A stretch of 64,000 nucleotides of DNA from UKL13-2 sp031414695. Its GTDB lineage: Bacteria > Pseudomonadota > Gammaproteobacteria > Burkholderiales > Usitatibacteraceae. The notes under the pieces were generated by a model. That model was not told the DNA's origin. It made no database searches and was given only the letters and a program-made list of their open reading frames with translations. The stretch spans positions 1 to 64,000 of the forward strand of contig JANNWG010000020.1 in assembly GCA_031414695.1 (NCBI GenBank), given 5' to 3'. Numbering within the stretch: the stretch's first letter is position 1; every line of letters begins with the position of its first letter. Shown here piece after piece: positions 24,849 through 34,644 of the stretch. The translations under genes and the position numbers were made by a program.

Positions 24849-25790
24849 TCAAACCTCACGAGTTGTGAAAGTATGCATTGCTGCTTCAAGTGAAGCTGAA
24901 TCTGTGATGGCAATGCAATTAAGGTTAACGTCAATTCGTTTATTAAGCCCCATCAAGATTTTGCCAGGTACACACTCAACAATATTGTTCACACCATCAC
25001 TGGCTATTTTTTGGATCGTTTCGATCCACCGTACCGGGCAATATAGCTGTTCAACGAGCGCACGCTTTATGTCTTTCGGGTCGTTAAATGCCATAACGGC
25101 CGCATTTTGTATAACTGGAATATGTGTGACTTTGATATCAATAGAATCGAGATAGTCACTAAGTTTTTCTGCTGCAGGCTTCATCAACGCGCAATGGGAG
25201 GGAACGCTCATTGGCAATAGTAAGGCGCGTTTTGCACCACGCTCTTTTGCCAAGACCATACCACGCTCAACTGCTGTCTTGTGACCGGCAATCACAATTT
25301 GGCCAGGTGAATTCAGATTCACCGCTTCGAGCACTTCACCATTGGCGACATCTATGCAAAGCTGACGGACAGCGTCAACGTCCATGCCTAATATGGCGGC
25401 GATGCCGCCAATACCTTCAGGCACAGCTGATTGCATAGCTTCAGCGCGGTAGCGAACTAACGGAAGAGCGTCTTTAAAATTGATTGCGCTAGCAGCCACT
25501 AGCGCGGTGTATTCGCCTAAGCTATGCCCGGCAAAAAAATTTGGTGCTACCGTTATTTTTGACTGCCATGCACGCCATGTGGCAACACCAGCAGTCAGCA
25601 TTAATGGCTGTGTGTTTATAGTTTGATTTTGCAATTCAGCCGGGCCATCAACGATCATTTTCCATAGGTCAACTTTGATGATGTCTGAAGCCTCATCAAA
25701 GGTCTCTTTAATGACGGGCATGTCAGCAAAGCCTGCCATCATGCCGACTGATTGCGAGCCTTGTCCTGCAAAAGTGATGGCGTATTTCAT
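24849..25790 (-). CDS. fabD: Malonyl-CoA:ACP transacylase
   Basis: This 313 aa enzyme loads malonyl groups onto ACP. The active Ser is S90 in 'FAGHSLGEYTAL', and 'FAGQGSQSVGMM' near the N-terminus is the other mark. The start at 25790 gives the standard N-terminus 'MKYAITFAGQGSQ'. An ATG at 25814 overlapping the fabH end is possible but would add an unusual leader. Confidence 0.96.
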   Translation of the reverse strand: MKYAITFAGQGSQSVGMMAGFADMPVIKETFDEASDIIKVDLWKMIVDGPAELQNQTINTQPLMLTAGVATWRAWQSKITVAPNFFAGHSLGEYTALVAASAINFKDALPLVRYRAEAMQSAVPEGIGGIAAILGMDVDAVRQLCIDVANGEVLEAVNLNSPGQIVIAGHKTAVERGMVLAKERGAKRALLLPMSVPSHCALMKPAAEKLSDYLDSIDIKVTHIPVIQNAAVMAFNDPKDIKRALVEQLYCPVRWIETIQKIASDGVNNIVECVPGKILMGLNKRIDVNLNCIAITDSASLEAAMHTFTTREV

Positions 25791-25807
25791 TTCGGATATT
25801 TTTGACG

Positions 25808-26779
25808 TTACCATTTGACGAGCGCTGCGCCCCAAGCAAATCCGCCACCAAGCGCTGCCATTAAAACCATCTGTCCTGGTTTAACTTTGCCGTCTCGCAC
25901 CCATGTATCAAGCGCCAACGGAATCGAAGCGGCAGAAGTATTGCCGTGCTTATCAACAGTTAACACCACTTTTTCATCAGGCATCGCAAGTTTTTTTGCG
26001 GCGTGCATGATGATGCGTTGGTTGGCTTGATGGCAGATAAACCAATCGATTGCATCAGGCTGCAAGCCGTTAGCATGCAACGCTTCCCAAGCAACATCTT
26101 CAAATGCTTTAACCGCGAATTTATAAACAGTGCTGCCTTCCATCATCAACATAGGATTACCGCGTACTTTGCCATTTTGGACGGTACCGGGCGTGCACAA
26201 TGCGTCGCGGTAGCTACCGTCGGCATGTAAATGCGTCGAGAGTATGCCAGGCTCAGTGGATGCCTTTAGTATTACCGCACCAGCCCCATCGCCAAACAGC
26301 ACGCAGGTCGTACGATCTTGCCAATTCATAATGCGTGAAAAAACTTCAGCGCCGACAATAAGGGCGCATTTAACACTGCCAGTGGCAATGAATTTTTCAG
26401 CGGTAGCCAATGCATAAACAAAGCCCGCACAGACCGCCTGCACATCAAATGCAATGGCATCTTTCACGCCCAGCTTGTCTTGCAAGATGCAAGCCGTTGA
26501 AGGAAACACCATGTCAGGCGTAGAAGTTGCGACAATAATCAAGTCAATATCATCAGCGTCTACGCGGGCGGCCTTCATCGCGCGCTGCGCGGCAAAGTGC
26601 GCTAAATCACTCGCATTTTGGTCATCTGCAGCGTAGTGACGTTCACGAATTCCCGTTCGGGACACTATCCATTCATCACTAGTATCGACAATTTTGGCCA
26701 GGTCATCGTTGGTAACAAGTCGATCTGGAAGGTAGCTTCCTGTGCCGGCAATCCTGGCAAATGTATTCGCTGCACTCAT
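25808..26779 (-). CDS. fabH: 3-oxoacyl-ACP synthase III
   Basis: This 323 aa enzyme starts fatty-acid synthesis by joining acetyl-CoA and malonyl-ACP. The triad is complete: C117 in 'VQAVCAGFVYAL', His in 'ICHQANQRI' and Asn in 'HGNTSAAS'. Its start overlaps the plsX stop by four bases (ATGA), so the two are translationally coupled. Confidence 0.98.
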   Translation of the reverse strand: MSAANTFARIAGTGSYLPDRLVTNDDLAKIVDTSDEWIVSRTGIRERHYAADDQNASDLAHFAAQRAMKAARVDADDIDLIIVATSTPDMVFPSTACILQDKLGVKDAIAFDVQAVCAGFVYALATAEKFIATGSVKCALIVGAEVFSRIMNWQDRTTCVLFGDGAGAVILKASTEPGILSTHLHADGSYRDALCTPGTVQNGKVRGNPMLMMEGSTVYKFAVKAFEDVAWEALHANGLQPDAIDWFICHQANQRIIMHAAKKLAMPDEKVVLTVDKHGNTSAASIPLALDTWVRDGKVKPGQMVLMAALGGGFAWGAALVKW

Positions 26780-27828
26780 TCGTCGACAATCACTTTACTA
26801 GGCTGTAATAAGCCTTCGTTATGCAAACGCTCTACCTCGGTACTGATGCGTGCAATAAGACCGTGCTCAGCTTCAGACTTTGCCCGAAGAATTGCGCGTT
26901 GAAAAGAATAAGCATCGGCGGAGCCATGACTTTTGACGACGATGCCGCGCAACCCTAATAACGCTGCGCCATTATATTGGCGGTGATCTAGGCGTTGCTT
27001 GAAGCCATTTAGTGCCGGCAGGGATACTAATGCCATCATTTGGCGAAAAATATTTTTCTGATATTCTTCTTTCAAAAAGTCACCCATCATTTTGGCGATA
27101 CCTTCGGAGGCTTTAAGCATCACATTACCGACAAAGCCATCACAAACAACAACGTCAGTTGTGCCCTTATAAATGTCGGTGCCTTCAACGTTACCAAAAT
27201 AATTTAAATGACTAGCCTTAAGTAACTCAGCAGCCTGTTTGGTTTTTTCGTTGCCTTTAATATCTTCTGAACCAATATTAAGTAAGCCAACGGTAGGGTT
27301 CTGCTTACCTTCAACCGCCGCACAAAGCATGGCGCCCATGATGGCAAATTGTAGTAAATGTGCTGGTGTTGATTCGGCATTTGCGCCTAAATCAAGCACG
27401 TAAACCGCACCTTTGCGTGATGGCAGCGCCGCGCAAATTGCGGGACGGTCAATGCCTGGCAGCGTTTTTAAAACAAATTTTGCTGTACCCATAAGCGCAC
27501 CAGTATTGCCTGCGGAAATGCAAGCATGCGCTTCACCAGACTTAACCATATCAATAGCAATTCGCATTGATGAGTTTTTTTTATTTCGAATTGCAGAGCG
27601 TATATCTTCATCCATGCCGACAACGTCAAGGGCATCAATAACATTTAGACGAGAAGCAAAAGCAGTTGCAGATTTGGCTTTTTTTAGTTCAATATCAATA
27701 TCCGCTTTTCGGCCGACCAGAATCACCGCTGAATCAATTGATTCAGCGAGAAATGATAAAGCAGCAGGGACGGTGACGGCAGGGCCAAAGTCTCCCCCCA
27801 TCGCGTCTATGGCAAGTATTGTCTGCAT
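26776..27828 (-). CDS. plsX: Phosphate acyltransferase
   Basis: This 350 aa protein makes acyl-phosphate from acyl-ACP, the first step towards phosphatidic acid through PlsY. The N-terminus 'ILAIDAMGGDFGP', the middle 'SAGNTGALMG' and the late 'DGFVGNVMLKASEG' are diagnostic. It overlaps fabH and follows rpmF by 73 bp, as in most proteobacteria. Confidence 0.98.
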   Translation of the reverse strand: MQTILAIDAMGGDFGPAVTVPAALSFLAESIDSAVILVGRKADIDIELKKAKSATAFASRLNVIDALDVVGMDEDIRSAIRNKKNSSMRIAIDMVKSGEAHACISAGNTGALMGTAKFVLKTLPGIDRPAICAALPSRKGAVYVLDLGANAESTPAHLLQFAIMGAMLCAAVEGKQNPTVGLLNIGSEDIKGNEKTKQAAELLKASHLNYFGNVEGTDIYKGTTDVVVCDGFVGNVMLKASEGIAKMMGDFLKEEYQKNIFRQMMALVSLPALNGFKQRLDHRQYNGAALLGLRGIVVKSHGSADAYSFQRAILRAKSEAEHGLIARISTEVERLHNEGLLQPSKVIVDE

Positions 27829-27901
27829 TTAATAGGGAAACTTGCCTCTCCAACAAGTAACCCGGCAGTGTGCCAGATAATTATTCTAGTTTTACGACGG
27901 T

Positions 27902-28084
27902 TTATTCGTCGGCTTTAGTTTTAACCACTTTTTTGCCGCGATAAAAACCAGCAGGGGAAATGTGATGACGCAGATGCACTTCACCCGTAGTAGGCTCTAC
28001 TGCTGTTGCAGGGCCTGTTAAGAAATCATGCGCACGATGCATACCGCGCTTTGATGGTGATTTTTTGTTTTGTTGGACTGCCAT
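27902..28084 (-). CDS. rpmF: 50S ribosomal protein L32
   Basis: This 60 aa protein has the conserved start 'MAVQQNKKSPSKRGMHRAHD'. It lacks the zinc-binding Cys residues, as in the Cys-free form common in proteobacteria. It lies between yceD and plsX in the usual order, with a GGAG-type ribosome-binding site before the ATG. Confidence 0.98.
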   Translation of the reverse strand: MAVQQNKKSPSKRGMHRAHDFLTGPATAVEPTTGEVHLRHHISPAGFYRGKKVVKTKADE

Positions 28085-28148
28085 GATGTATCTCCTAATT
28101 CAATTTCAAAAAATTTGTAACATTAAACTATCAAGTAAATTTAACTTG

Positions 28149-28697
28149 CTAGCCAGTTTTTTTAAGTGCCGCTAATTTTGCGAATGGCGACGGTCTTGTT
28201 TGGTCAATTGCTGATTTGACCTGCTGCGGCGGTTTAGACTTAATCGCTTGTAACGATGTTCTAGGGGTATTTATCGGCAGCGCTAAAAGTATTTCCTCTT
28301 GAATAGACGCTAACACATCGAACTCAGAACCAGTCACTACATAATCTTCGTCGTCATGCTCATCCTGTAATGAAGGCAACTCCTCTTCAGAGGTAACCAA
28401 CACCAATACACTTCGGATATCGCAGGCAAATCGCGAAGGCAATAACGTCAAAACATCATTAACCTCAAACCAACCAGAAATTATACACTTTACCTGTCGT
28501 TTTTGCCTACCCAATTGATCTAACAGGCTTTTTCCTTCGAAACGAAAGCGTATTTCGCCAAGAGCAGAAGCTAAATACTCCTTAAGTTCAGGAAATTTAT
28601 TTGGCGAAATGACGCCTTCAACAGGCTGACGCATCAACTTGTCTACATTAACTAGCATTGCTGAATCTACATTAAGTGTTTTTTGGTTTTTGAACAT
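28149..28697 (-). CDS. yceD: DUF177 / YceD family protein
   Basis: This 182 aa protein belongs to the YceD family, which is linked to 23S rRNA maturation or accumulation. The core reads 'RFEGKSLLDQLGRQKRQVKCIISGWFEV' then 'DEDYVVTGSEFDVLASIQEEILLALPINTPR', where the late acidic-to-'LALP' stretch is the best family mark. It is the first gene of the rpmF-plsX-fab series and diverges from maf across 48 bp. Confidence 0.93.
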   Translation of the reverse strand: MFKNQKTLNVDSAMLVNVDKLMRQPVEGVISPNKFPELKEYLASALGEIRFRFEGKSLLDQLGRQKRQVKCIISGWFEVNDVLTLLPSRFACDIRSVLVLVTSEEELPSLQDEHDDEDYVVTGSEFDVLASIQEEILLALPINTPRTSLQAIKSKPPQQVKSAIDQTRPSPFAKLAALKKTG

Positions 28698-28745
28698 GCC
28701 GCCATGATATGATTTTAATCTATAAAAATCAACAAGTTACTAACA

Positions 28746-29342
28746 TTGAATCGCAAACCAATACTTGTACTTGCCTCTACTTCTCGCTATCGCGCGGAGT
28801 TACTTGCCAGGCTGAAAATCCCGTTCACTACCGTCTCGCCTAATCTAGATGAGTCACCCACAAGTAACGAAGCGTGTTCTGATACGGCAATGAGGCTTGC
28901 CATCGCTAAAGCCAAAATAGGCGCAATCAAGTCTGGCTTTACACAAGGCTTAGTTATAGGCTCAGACCAGGTTGCTGACTTAAATAGTGTCGCACTCGGT
29001 AAGCCGGGAACGCATGAAAAAGCATTTCAGCAACTTATCGCAATGCGTGGGCAAAGCATCAAGTTTCATACCGGCATTGCGTTACTGGATATTGCGTCGG
29101 GGCACATACAGTCGGCGTGTGTTTTGACAACTGTTACGATGCGCGAATACTCAAATGATGAGATTCAATATTATTTAGAACATGAAAATGCACTCGATTG
29201 TGCAGGCAGCGCAAAATCAGAAGGCCTCGGCGCAGCGCTCATTGCCGCGATGACAAGTGACGACCCTACGGCACTGATTGGACTACCATTAATTCAATTA
29301 ACAACAATGTTGCGTAACGAGGGTTGTCAGGTATTGTCATGA
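28746..29342 (+). CDS. Maf/YceF nucleotide pyrophosphatase
   Basis: This 198 aa protein hydrolyses non-canonical nucleotides. The start 'LVLASTSRYRAELLARLKIPF', 'VIGSDQVADL' and 'FHTGIAL' are Maf motifs. The YceF branch, which favours 7-methyl-GTP, is the nearest type by context, since E. coli yceF is also divergent from yceD-rpmF. The start is a TTG at 28746; no ATG lies nearby. Its stop overlaps the start of the next gene by four bases. Confidence 0.93.
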   Translation: MNRKPILVLASTSRYRAELLARLKIPFTTVSPNLDESPTSNEACSDTAMRLAIAKAKIGAIKSGFTQGLVIGSDQVADLNSVALGKPGTHEKAFQQLIAMRGQSIKFHTGIALLDIASGHIQSACVLTTVTMREYSNDEIQYYLEHENALDCAGSAKSEGLGAALIAAMTSDDPTALIGLPLIQLTTMLRNEGCQVLS

Positions 29343-30070
29343 CCCAACAGAATCAAAAAGGCATGCTTTATTTAATTCCAACCAATTTAAGTGAGCCATT
29401 TTCAGCGGCGCATATTTTGCCGCAATCGGTTATTGCGACTTCGCATCGTCTGAATCATTTTATTGCTGAAAATGCAAAATCAGCGCGCGCGTTTCTGAAA
29501 GCCGTCGGCGTAACACGGCCAATTTCAGAAATTTCGATTGTAGAACTAGACAAGCACGCTCGTGATGCTTCATCGTCAACAATGAAGCAATTGTTAGAAC
29601 CGCTGTTAAATGGTTTTGACGTGGGTCTCGTATCAGATGCAGGCGCACCTGCCATTGCGGATCCAGGTGCGATTGTTGTATCAGCTGCTCATGATCACGG
29701 TATTCAAGTACGTCCGCTAGTAGGTGCATCGTCTATATTGCTGGCCCTAATGGCGTCTGGTCTCAACGGTCAAACGTTTGCGTTTCACGGCTATTTGGCG
29801 CAGGACAAGTTAGCCCGAAAAATCGCGATACAAACGCTTGAACGCGAATCTAAAGTCAAGCATATGACGCAGTTATTTATTGAAACTCCGTATCGAAATC
29901 AAGCGTTGATTGAAGATTTACTCTTGCAACTTTCACCCACGACAACGCTTTGCATTGCCAGCGACTTAACAGGTGAGAATGAACGCATACAATCGAAACG
30001 CATTTCCAGCTGGCGAAAATGCACAATTAAATTAGAGAAGCATCCCACCATGTTTCTCTTTTTGGCTTAA
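29339..30070 (+). CDS. SAM-dependent methyltransferase, RsmI/tetrapyrrole-methylase fold
   Basis: This 243 aa protein has the two-lobed tetrapyrrole methylase fold. 'GLVSDAGAPAIADPG' (about residues 97-111) and 'VRPLVGASSILLALMASGL' are the family marks also present in RsmI (16S rRNA 2'-O-methyltransferase). The N-terminal lobe, 'MLYLIPTNLSEPF', lacks the exact RsmI pattern. This points to the shorter paralogue common in betaproteobacteria, whose substrate I cannot state. It is coupled to the Maf gene by an ATGA overlap. Confidence 0.88.
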   Translation: MTQQNQKGMLYLIPTNLSEPFSAAHILPQSVIATSHRLNHFIAENAKSARAFLKAVGVTRPISEISIVELDKHARDASSSTMKQLLEPLLNGFDVGLVSDAGAPAIADPGAIVVSAAHDHGIQVRPLVGASSILLALMASGLNGQTFAFHGYLAQDKLARKIAIQTLERESKVKHMTQLFIETPYRNQALIEDLLLQLSPTTTLCIASDLTGENERIQSKRISSWRKCTIKLEKHPTMFLFLA

Positions 30071-30092
30071 ATTGCCATCTAGATGGCAATTA
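30069..30092. terminator. 22 bp perfect palindrome between converging genes
   Basis: AATTGCCATCTAGATGGCAATT at 30070-30091, an 11 bp perfect stem without a loop, lies between the ends of the methyltransferase and the c-di-GMP gene. T-rich sequence does not follow clearly on the plus strand, so terminator activity is uncertain. Confidence 0.45.
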
Positions 30093-30101
30093 GGTTGGCG
30101 A

Positions 30102-33100
30102 CTATCTGGCTAAAGACACATCAGTATTTTCAACAAATTCAGCAACAACGGCCGTATCAAACATTGATCCCCGCATGAGCAGCGGCTCTACTTCTTTTGC
30201 AGTTAAGGGCACGCTGAAATAGTAACCTTGACCAACACTGCAGCCTTTAGCGCGTAGCAACGTTAGCTGTCCAGCGGTCTCAATACCTTCAGCAATAATA
30301 TCGAGATCAAGCGACTTTGCCATGTTGATAATTGCCACAACAATCGCTGTGTCATTCGGATCAACGGTGATATCGCGAATAAAACTTTGATCAATTTTGA
30401 GTTTACTTATTGGCAAGCGCTTCAAGTAAGAAAGGCTGGAATAGCCAGTACCGAAATCGTCAACTGCCAAATGGATTCCCATCTCGGCAATTTCATTGAG
30501 GAGTATTACGCTACCCTCTCCCTGCCGCATCACCTGACTTTCGGTAATTTCGAGCTCCAAGTGCTCTGGCTTTAACCCTGTAACAGCAAGTGTTTTGTTT
30601 AAAATTTCAATAAAATTTTTGTCCGAAAGTTGGCGCGCTGATAGATTCACCGCCATGCGACGAGGCGCATAACCAGCGTCTTGCCACGCTTTGTTCTGTC
30701 TACATGCCTCTTTGAGTACCCATTGACCGATTTCATTAATAAGCCCGGTATCTTCTGCAAGAGGAATAAATTCCCCTGGCATCATGGTGCCACTATCTTC
30801 AGAATGCCATCGGACCAAAGCTTCAAGCGCAACCACACTACCCGTAATCAAATCAACTTGCGGCTGATAGACAAGTGAAAAGTCTTCATTTTTCACTGCC
30901 GCACGCAATTTAGATTCCATTGCAGCACGGCGCTTCACGGCAATATTCATTTGCGCAGTAAAAAATTGATACGTATTTTTGCCAAGCGCTTTTCCGTGGA
31001 ACATAGCGGTATCAGCATTTTTTAACAAGCTTTGCGCATCACGACCATCATCAGGGAAAATTGCAATCCCGATTGAACCCGATACGTGCTGATCAACACC
31101 TCCAACAGTAAACGCAGCACGCATTGCATCAAGTATTTTTTGAGCGACTCTTGTGGCACCCTTGTGACCATCAAGCTGATCTAGTAGGACAATAAATTCG
31201 TCTCCACCTTGACGAGCAATGGTGTCGTGCCCACGTACGGATTCTTTGAGTCGATTGGCAACTTCGCAAAGTAATTTATCTCCAGCGTCATGTCCTAGGG
31301 TGTCGTTTATATTTTTGAAGTTATCAATATCAATAAACATCACTGCAACACGATGACTAGCTCGTTCAGCGCGCACAACAGCTTGCGAGATGCGGTCTTG
31401 CATGAGCGTGCGATTCGGTAACCCCGTAAGCGCATCATGGAAGGCTAAATGCTGAATACGCTCTTGAATCGCGCGTCGCTCCGTGACATCTCGTGTATTA
31501 ACAATGATGCCGGCGACTGCTGGTATATCGAGACAATTTTTACCCACAGACTCCAGTATTCGCCACATGCCATCATGTGCGCGCACCCTGAACTCAAGCG
31601 GTTTGGTCATTTCGTGTCCGCTTGCCAGTTCTTGAAACGCTTGGCGCGTCATCTCAACATCATCGCGATGAACAATATCAAATTGGCTCAAACCGATCAT
31701 GTCACGAGGTTCAAACCCCAACAAGTGCTTAACCGAAGGACTCTGATAGCGAATCACGCCGTTTACATCTAGTACGGTGACAATATCCATCGCACTCTCT
31801 GTGAGAGCCTTAAAGCGAATTTCGGATGCTTCTAGCGCCTGTGCGACTTGCTTAAAATCGGTAATGTCAGTCAAAACACCGATCATGCCAGTGGTTTCTC
31901 CATTGGATCCAATAATGCGACTGATGTGCTTCACCGTGTCACGCATATTGCCTTGCCCATCACGAACGAGTACCTCGCGCACAACCTGTTTACCAGTCAA
32001 GATTTCTTGATCTTCAATTTTTATTTTGCTGTCAGATTCATCTTTAAACACCTCTGAATAGGTTTTTCCCACCCATTCGTCGCGTTTTAGCTTGAAGAAA
32101 TTTTCCCATGCGCGGTTAAAGCCTAAATATTTGCCATTCAAGCCTTTGTAGAAAATCGGATTAGGGATTACCTCTAAAAGCTCGCGTGTAAAACTAAGTT
32201 GTTCGTCTAGTCGCTTTGATGTCAGCTTAATATCCGTAATATCGGTACAGGTGGTGAGTACACCAACAATGGCATTTTGTGGCCCTAACAATGGCGCAGC
32301 AGCAATACTGATTTGACGCTCTTCTTTGCTACCATCGGCCTCAGTACGAGTCCAACTGATTTCAAATCCGTGTAGTGTTTCACCGGCTAATACGCGCTGT
32401 CGTAATTCTAAGGAACGTTCCTTCGCGGTACCGGCATGTAACGGGGACGGACGGCCCAACACATCAAGCTCACTTAACCCAAACATTTTTTCTGCGGCAG
32501 GATTCCACAACGTAACAATACCCGTTGGCGTGACTGAATAGATAGCAAGCGGCGACGTTTCCACAATCGCTTTTAATGAGGCGTTTAATGCACGTAAGGT
32601 TTCTTGTGAAGCGTGGTACTGCGAAACATCTTCGATTGAGCCTAATCCATAAAGTGGCTTGCCGGCTTCATCGCGAACCACAACGCCTGAGCGTTGAGCC
32701 CATAAAATAGAGCCGTCTTTACGCAAGTAGCGTTTTGCTTTGTTAATGCGAAGCGTCGGATTATTTAGCGCGCCTTTCAGCAGCTCGATTTCTTCTCGAC
32801 GATCATCCGGATGCGTAATATCGATGAGACATCGACCAATTAATTCATTGCTCTTATAGCCAAGCATTTCGCAAAGCCTGCGATTTACGACTAAAAATTG
32901 ACCTTCGGTGTCAACTTGCGTTAATCCAATACCAACTAAATCAAACGCCTCACGAAATTTATGCTCACTGTCTTTCAACTCAATTTCACGAAGATTAATT
33001 TTTTCAGCAAGCGAGCGCATGGTTTGAGAGAGCACTTCAAGCTCGGCAAAGTTACGATATACACGCGTGCGCCAAGGGTAGTTTTCGGCGGGTGACCTAC

Positions 33101-33443
33101 GCAACTCTTCGGTCAGATCGTTAATTGGTTTAGCAATTTGATTGGCAAAAATTGCACTCAAAATGAGCGCCAAAATAACGCCGCCAAAGCCCCATAAGAT
33201 GATGGTTGATTTAACAAGTTGTGAGACTTCCGCAGGCAAACCGTTAATGGCGCCAAGCTGTGATGCAAGGTAGCCGAGCATCAGGGCAAAGGCTAGCGTG
33301 ACCGCCGCAAATCCACCGAAAATACGGAGTTTGAGACTAGTCGAAACAGGATCAATTTTTGCTGCGGCACTTTCGCTAACATCAGCGTTGACACTCGAAT
33401 TTAACTTATCCACGGTGTCTTGTTTTGTCTGGTTTGTTTTCAT
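30102..33443 (-). CDS. Membrane PAS-GGDEF-EAL c-di-GMP enzyme
   Basis: This 1113 aa protein probably makes and breaks c-di-GMP. Two membrane segments (about residues 40-60 and 80-100) and a HAMP-like linker (100-155) precede four PAS-type sensor domains at roughly 160-275, 290-405, 420-530 and 545-655. A GGDEF domain (665-830) and an EAL domain (850-1090) follow. Catalytic motifs look intact: GGDEF at 746-750, an RxxD inhibitory site at 737-740, EALVRW from 874 and DDFGTG at 995-1000. The periplasmic loop is only about 20 residues, so sensing is probably cytosolic through the PAS domains. It sits between the Rieske gene and the maf-side methyltransferase, with the opposite orientation to maf. 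No PilZ or receiver domain is present. Confidence 0.95.
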   Translation of the reverse strand: MKTNQTKQDTVDKLNSSVNADVSESAAAKIDPVSTSLKLRIFGGFAAVTLAFALMLGYLASQLGAINGLPAEVSQLVKSTIILWGFGGVILALILSAIFANQIAKPINDLTEELRRSPAENYPWRTRVYRNFAELEVLSQTMRSLAEKINLREIELKDSEHKFREAFDLVGIGLTQVDTEGQFLVVNRRLCEMLGYKSNELIGRCLIDITHPDDRREEIELLKGALNNPTLRINKAKRYLRKDGSILWAQRSGVVVRDEAGKPLYGLGSIEDVSQYHASQETLRALNASLKAIVETSPLAIYSVTPTGIVTLWNPAAEKMFGLSELDVLGRPSPLHAGTAKERSLELRQRVLAGETLHGFEISWTRTEADGSKEERQISIAAAPLLGPQNAIVGVLTTCTDITDIKLTSKRLDEQLSFTRELLEVIPNPIFYKGLNGKYLGFNRAWENFFKLKRDEWVGKTYSEVFKDESDSKIKIEDQEILTGKQVVREVLVRDGQGNMRDTVKHISRIIGSNGETTGMIGVLTDITDFKQVAQALEASEIRFKALTESAMDIVTVLDVNGVIRYQSPSVKHLLGFEPRDMIGLSQFDIVHRDDVEMTRQAFQELASGHEMTKPLEFRVRAHDGMWRILESVGKNCLDIPAVAGIIVNTRDVTERRAIQERIQHLAFHDALTGLPNRTLMQDRISQAVVRAERASHRVAVMFIDIDNFKNINDTLGHDAGDKLLCEVANRLKESVRGHDTIARQGGDEFIVLLDQLDGHKGATRVAQKILDAMRAAFTVGGVDQHVSGSIGIAIFPDDGRDAQSLLKNADTAMFHGKALGKNTYQFFTAQMNIAVKRRAAMESKLRAAVKNEDFSLVYQPQVDLITGSVVALEALVRWHSEDSGTMMPGEFIPLAEDTGLINEIGQWVLKEACRQNKAWQDAGYAPRRMAVNLSARQLSDKNFIEILNKTLAVTGLKPEHLELEITESQVMRQGEGSVILLNEIAEMGIHLAVDDFGTGYSSLSYLKRLPISKLKIDQSFIRDITVDPNDTAIVVAIINMAKSLDLDIIAEGIETAGQLTLLRAKGCSVGQGYYFSVPLTAKEVEPLLMRGSMFDTAVVAEFVENTDVSLAR

Positions 33444-33614
33444 TTCTAGCAGTCCACTGCGACGGCTATTGGCGTGAAGTTAGGGCTTATCTGACTAAAA
33501 TATGCAATGGTGTTAGGTTGTGGGTACTGTGGATAAAAGCGCAGATTCATGTACGTCAAATTACCCATCAAAATATGTAAAAGATTAGTTAATAAAATTT
33601 GGCGTTTTAGCCAT

Positions 33615-34001
33615 TTAGTTCGCAGACGGTGTTTGGGTCGCTAGTAGCCTTCCCACGCGCAATTTCACTGCCCCTTCAACTGCATCTACAGCCAATCTAA
33701 CGAGCGATGCACCTTGACATGGCCCGCCTACACAGCGTCCCGAGTTTGGCTCGAAAATGGCACCGTGCGTCGCGCAAACTAAGTATAACCCTGATTCATC
33801 GAACACTTCCCCGTGTTGCCAGTCAAGCTCGGTGCCGCGGTGAGGACAAGAATTTGCGTACGCATACAGCTCACCATCATAGGCAATGGCGAAGGCTTGT
33901 ACCAACCGCCCATCAAACTCAAATTGAAAGCGCGCCGCAAGGCCGCCATCAGTCAATGCGCTGCGCTGGCAAATCGTGTTGGTGCTTTCAATTTCATCCA
34001 T
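33615..34001 (-). CDS. Rieske [2Fe-2S] protein
   Basis: This 128 aa protein carries one Rieske cluster site, C52-x-H54 in 'CPHRGTELDW' and C76-x2-H79 in 'CATHGAIF'. The small, soluble ferredoxin-like form fits an electron carrier for an oxygenase or an assimilatory system, but the partner is unknown. The ATG at 34001 overlaps the phosphatase stop by eight bases; a longer frame upstream is not needed. It is the last gene of rluC-phosphatase-Rieske. Confidence 0.9.
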   Translation of the reverse strand: MDEIESTNTICQRSALTDGGLAARFQFEFDGRLVQAFAIAYDGELYAYANSCPHRGTELDWQHGEVFDESGLYLVCATHGAIFEPNSGRCVGGPCQGASLVRLAVDAVEGAVKLRVGRLLATQTPSAN

Positions 34002-34644
34002 ACGTGCTAAGCCAATCCTTAAGTGCTGACACGCTCGACAACACAGCAAGGTGAGGCGATGTCGATAGTTTTTCTGGGTAGTGGGCTCCGTAGCTTACGC
34101 CTATCCCATCGCAGCCCGCCGCCGCCGCCATGTCTAAGTCATGCGTAGTGTCGCCTATCATCAGCGTTTCATTGGCTTCAACGCCTGTAAAACGCATTAG
34201 CTTTTCGAGCATATCAGGATGCGGCTTAGGGTAGCCCTCATCTGCACAACGTGTGTAATGAAAATGTGGGGCTAGTCCGCAATAGGCAAATGCACGGTCT
34301 AAACCGCGTCGGGGTTTGCCTGTTGCAACCGCCAAAAAACGCTCTTTGTGCGCCAATCCAGACAACACATCTTCAATACCTTCGTACAAACGCACTTCAC
34401 CATCACGTGGCAAATAATGCACGCGGTAGCGGTCTGCAAAATGCTGCAATCCCGCCGCATCCAAATTTGGAAAGAGCATGCGCGTTGAGTCGGCAATGCC
34501 TAAACCAATAATGTGTTTAGCCGCCTCAGTGCTGGGCGGCGTCAAACCACAATCATGCGCGGCCAACTGAATACACTCGGCAATTAAACCTGTCGAATCC
34601 ATAATTGTGCCGTCCCAATCAAAAACAACTAATCGATAGTTCAT
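33994..34644 (-). CDS. HAD-IA phosphatase (phosphoglycolate-phosphatase-like)
   Basis: This 216 aa HAD hydrolase has motif I 'FDWDGTIMDS' (Asp 8 and Asp 10), motif II-like 'AVATGKPRRGLD' and motif IV 'MIGDTTHDLDMAAAAG'. The alpha-helical cap lies between the first and second motifs. It resembles Gph, which clears 2-phosphoglycolate, yet the substrate cannot be read off. It overlaps rluC by four bases and the Rieske gene by eight, so the three are one transcription unit. Confidence 0.9.
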   Translation of the reverse strand: MNYRLVVFDWDGTIMDSTGLIAECIQLAAHDCGLTPPSTEAAKHIIGLGIADSTRMLFPNLDAAGLQHFADRYRVHYLPRDGEVRLYEGIEDVLSGLAHKERFLAVATGKPRRGLDRAFAYCGLAPHFHYTRCADEGYPKPHPDMLEKLMRFTGVEANETLMIGDTTHDLDMAAAAGCDGIGVSYGAHYPEKLSTSPHLAVLSSVSALKDWLSTYG

